Source: Chloroflexota bacterium (GTDB taxonomy: Bacteria; Chloroflexota; Limnocylindria; Limnocylindrales; CSP1-4). Taken from it: 16,820 bases of DNA. The translations under genes were made by a program, and so were the position numbers. A model generated the notes under the pieces. The model did no database searches, had not been told where the DNA came from, and saw nothing but the letters and a program-made list of their open reading frames with translations. The stretch covers positions 1 through 16,820 of the forward strand of contig JAJYNP010000101.1 in NCBI GenBank assembly GCA_021786265.1, given 5' to 3'. Each line of letters opens with the position of its first letter. Position 1 is the first letter of the stretch. Below, in pieces: positions 15,296 to 16,820 of the stretch.

Positions 15296-16221
15296 GCAGC
15301 GCCGCGGACCAGGGCATGAGCCTGCGCGGCACCTGGTACATCCTGCCCACGGCCTTCGCCGAGGATGGCTCGCTGGACACACTGAGCCTGGGCCGTCTCG
15401 TCGACGCCGCCATCGGGTGGGGCGTGGATGGGGTGACGGCCATGGGCGTGATGGGCGAGCCCGGCGCCCTCACGGCCGACGAGCGCACACGCGCCCTGCG
15501 GACGGTGGTAGACGCCGCGCACGGCCGCGTCCCCATCGCAGTCGGGTGCTCGGGTGCGAGCCTCTCGAGCGTACGAGCGCTCATCGGGGAGGCGCGCGCG
15601 GTCGGTGCCGCGGCCGCGATGGTGGCGGCCCCGCCGCTGCTGCGCAATGTCGATCTGCTGCCCGCGTTCTATGCGGAGGCAGCGGCGTTCGGCCTGCCGT
15701 TGATGATCCAGGACGAGCCGGCCGCGACCGGAGTGCTGATCCCGGCCTCGACGCTGCTCGCCTGCGTCGAGGCGAGTGGCGCCCGCGCGCTCAAGCTCGA
15801 GGATCCTCCGACGCCGCCCAAGATCAGCCGGCTGCTGGCCGCCCGTCCAGACCTCGCCGTCTTCGGTGGGCTCGGCGGTGTGGCCGCCCTGGACGAGTTG
15901 CGTCGTGGCGCCTGCGGGACGATGACTGGGTTTGCCTTCCCCGAGATCCTGCGCGGCGTCCGTCTGTCCGTCGAAGCCGGGGGCCTCGCGGCTGCGGCGC
16001 GGTGCTTTGACCGGTATCTGCCACTCATCCAGTTCGAGGCACAGCCCGTGGTCGGGCTCGCAATCCGCAAGGAGGTGCTGAGGCGCCGAGGTGCGCTCGC
16101 GTCGAACCGAACGCGGGAACTGTCGCCGGCCGTCGATTCCCTCACCTCGGCCGAGCTTGACGACGTCCTGGAGCGGGTCGGCATCCAGCCCGATCTGGCG
16201 CGGTTCCAGCCATGGAGCTAG
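15292..16221 (+). CDS. DapA/DHDPS-superfamily protein with altered catalytic triad
   Basis: This 309-residue protein has the TIM-barrel pattern of the dihydrodipicolinate synthase/N-acetylneuraminate lyase superfamily. The Schiff-base lysine is present as K168 in ARALKLEDPP. The other usual residues are not: the TTGE loop of DapA reads VMGE (53-56), the PYY segment reads PPLL (114-117), and the YNVP tyrosine is Q140 in IQDEP. The start is a GTG overlapping the rocA stop by 4 nt, preceded by a GGGGAG site; an inner ATG at 15316 is less likely. In hydroxyproline pathways superfamily members act as pyrroline-4-hydroxy-2-carboxylate deaminase or 4-hydroxy-2-oxoglutarate aldolase, and either would fit the setting. 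The missing tyrosines argue against a standard aldolase. I believe the VMGE/QDxP pattern marks a family branch of unknown role. Confidence 0.75.
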   Translation: MSSAADQGMSLRGTWYILPTAFAEDGSLDTLSLGRLVDAAIGWGVDGVTAMGVMGEPGALTADERTRALRTVVDAAHGRVPIAVGCSGASLSSVRALIGEARAVGAAAAMVAAPPLLRNVDLLPAFYAEAAAFGLPLMIQDEPAATGVLIPASTLLACVEASGARALKLEDPPTPPKISRLLAARPDLAVFGGLGGVAALDELRRGACGTMTGFAFPEILRGVRLSVEAGGLAAAARCFDRYLPLIQFEAQPVVGLAIRKEVLRRRGALASNRTRELSPAVDSLTSAELDDVLERVGIQPDLARFQPWS

Positions 16222-16820
16222 GACTCGGGGGTTCGCGTGCACTGGTGGGCGGCGCGAGTCGCGGGATCGGTGCGGCGATCGCGCGGGCCCTTGCCGCCGA
16301 GGGTGCCAAAGTCGCTATCGTTGCTCGCGACGCGGAACGACTGCAGGCGCAGGCGGCGCAGCTCGGCGGCGTGGCGGTGGCAGCGGACTTGAGTACTGCC
16401 GGAGGTCCTGCGGATGCCGTGCTGCGTGCTGGCGCGGCGCTGGGTGGGCTCGATCTGGTCGTGATCAACACGGGCGGCCCTCCAGCAGGCACCTTTGCCG
16501 AGGTGAGCGAGGCGCAATGGCGCGCTGCCACGGAGGGCACTCTGCTGTTCGCGACCCGACTGCTGAGCGCGGCACTCCCCGTCCTGCGCGACGGACACGA
16601 CCCGGCGATCCTGCTCGTCCTCTCCAGTTCGGTGCGCGAACCTATTCCGGGACTGGTGACGTCGAACGTGCTGCGCCCAGGCCTTGTCGGGCTCGTCAAG
16701 ACGCTGGTCGGCGAAATCGCCCCGATCCGGATCAACGGGATCGCACCCGGGCGCATCGCGACCGACCGGGTCGCATCGATGGACGAGGTCCGCGCACGCA
16801 ACGCCGCGATCAGCGTCGAC
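16212..16820 (+). CDS. SDR-superfamily protein with atypical active site (3' end outside window)
   Basis: The ATG at 16212 overlaps the end of the DapA-like gene by 10 nt, and the frame stays open for 203 codons to the window edge. The Rossmann start is visible: ALVGGASRGIG (10-20) as a variant of TGxxxGxG, then VVINTGGPP (83-91) in place of NNAG, and a serine-rich LVLSSS (135-140) where the catalytic serine normally lies. The expected YxxxK motif is missing; the aligned stretch reads TSNVLRPG (150-157). GIAPGRIATDR follows the family pattern PG-x-x-x-T. This fits a known branch of SDR-like proteins (annotated as BKR-like) that lack the standard catalytic tetrad. It may be a reductase with a different proton donor or have lost catalysis. 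Co-transcription with the hydroxyproline genes suggests a linked role, which I cannot name. Confidence 0.8.
   Translation, partial: MELGLGGSRALVGGASRGIGAAIARALAAEGAKVAIVARDAERLQAQAAQLGGVAVAADLSTAGGPADAVLRAGAALGGLDLVVINTGGPPAGTFAEVSEAQWRAATEGTLLFATRLLSAALPVLRDGHDPAILLVLSSSVREPIPGLVTSNVLRPGLVGLVKTLVGEIAPIRINGIAPGRIATDRVASMDEVRARNAAISVD

Noticed and set aside
15292..16221. Lysine-biosynthesis dihydrodipicolinate synthase (dapA)
   Set aside because: The TTGE, PYY and YNVP motifs needed for that reaction are all replaced, and the neighbours are catabolic.

Overview
The window is GC-rich bacterial DNA, coding almost end to end, with no rRNA, tRNA, CRISPR or insertion sequence that I could recognise. 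The high G+C, the GTG starts, the Ala/Ser/Pro/Gln-rich linker after the lipobox of the binding protein, a stand-alone (not PutA-fused) proline dehydrogenase and a Bacillus-type P5C dehydrogenase point to a Chloroflexota- or Actinomycetota-like organism. That placement is an inference from style only.

Layout. Two gene sets diverge from about 10125-10468. Leftward (minus strand) run a FadR/FCD-type GntR regulator (10124 to 9324), a 291-bp regulatory gap, then a tight run of overlapping genes: a lipoprotein solute-binding protein, a two-domain ABC ATPase, an ABC permease, hydantoinase/oxoprolinase subunits A and B, and a COG1228 amidohydrolase. The 5' end of a proline dehydrogenase gene is cut by the left edge. 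Rightward (plus strand) run a glycyl-radical-enzyme activase, a glycyl radical enzyme, a RocA-type P5C/glutamate-semialdehyde dehydrogenase, a DapA-like protein and an SDR-like protein cut by the right edge. Most junctions overlap by 4-13 nt or are separated by only a few bases.

How the genes work together. The glycyl radical enzyme carries every active-site residue I remember for trans-4-hydroxy-L-proline dehydratase (HypD) of Clostridioides difficile, all at a constant offset of four residues. Its expected product, P5C, is the substrate of the dehydrogenase encoded next to it, giving glutamate. On the other arm, proline dehydrogenase also makes P5C, the HyuA/HyuB pair belongs to the family that opens 5-oxoproline to glutamate, and some COG1228 amidohydrolases are prolidases. 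The simplest reading is an imino-acid scavenging island (free or peptide-bound proline, hydroxyproline and perhaps 5-oxoproline) converging on glutamate, with its own transporter and regulator. The transporter substrate, the exact HyuAB substrate and the roles of the DapA-like and SDR-like proteins cannot be read from the sequence.
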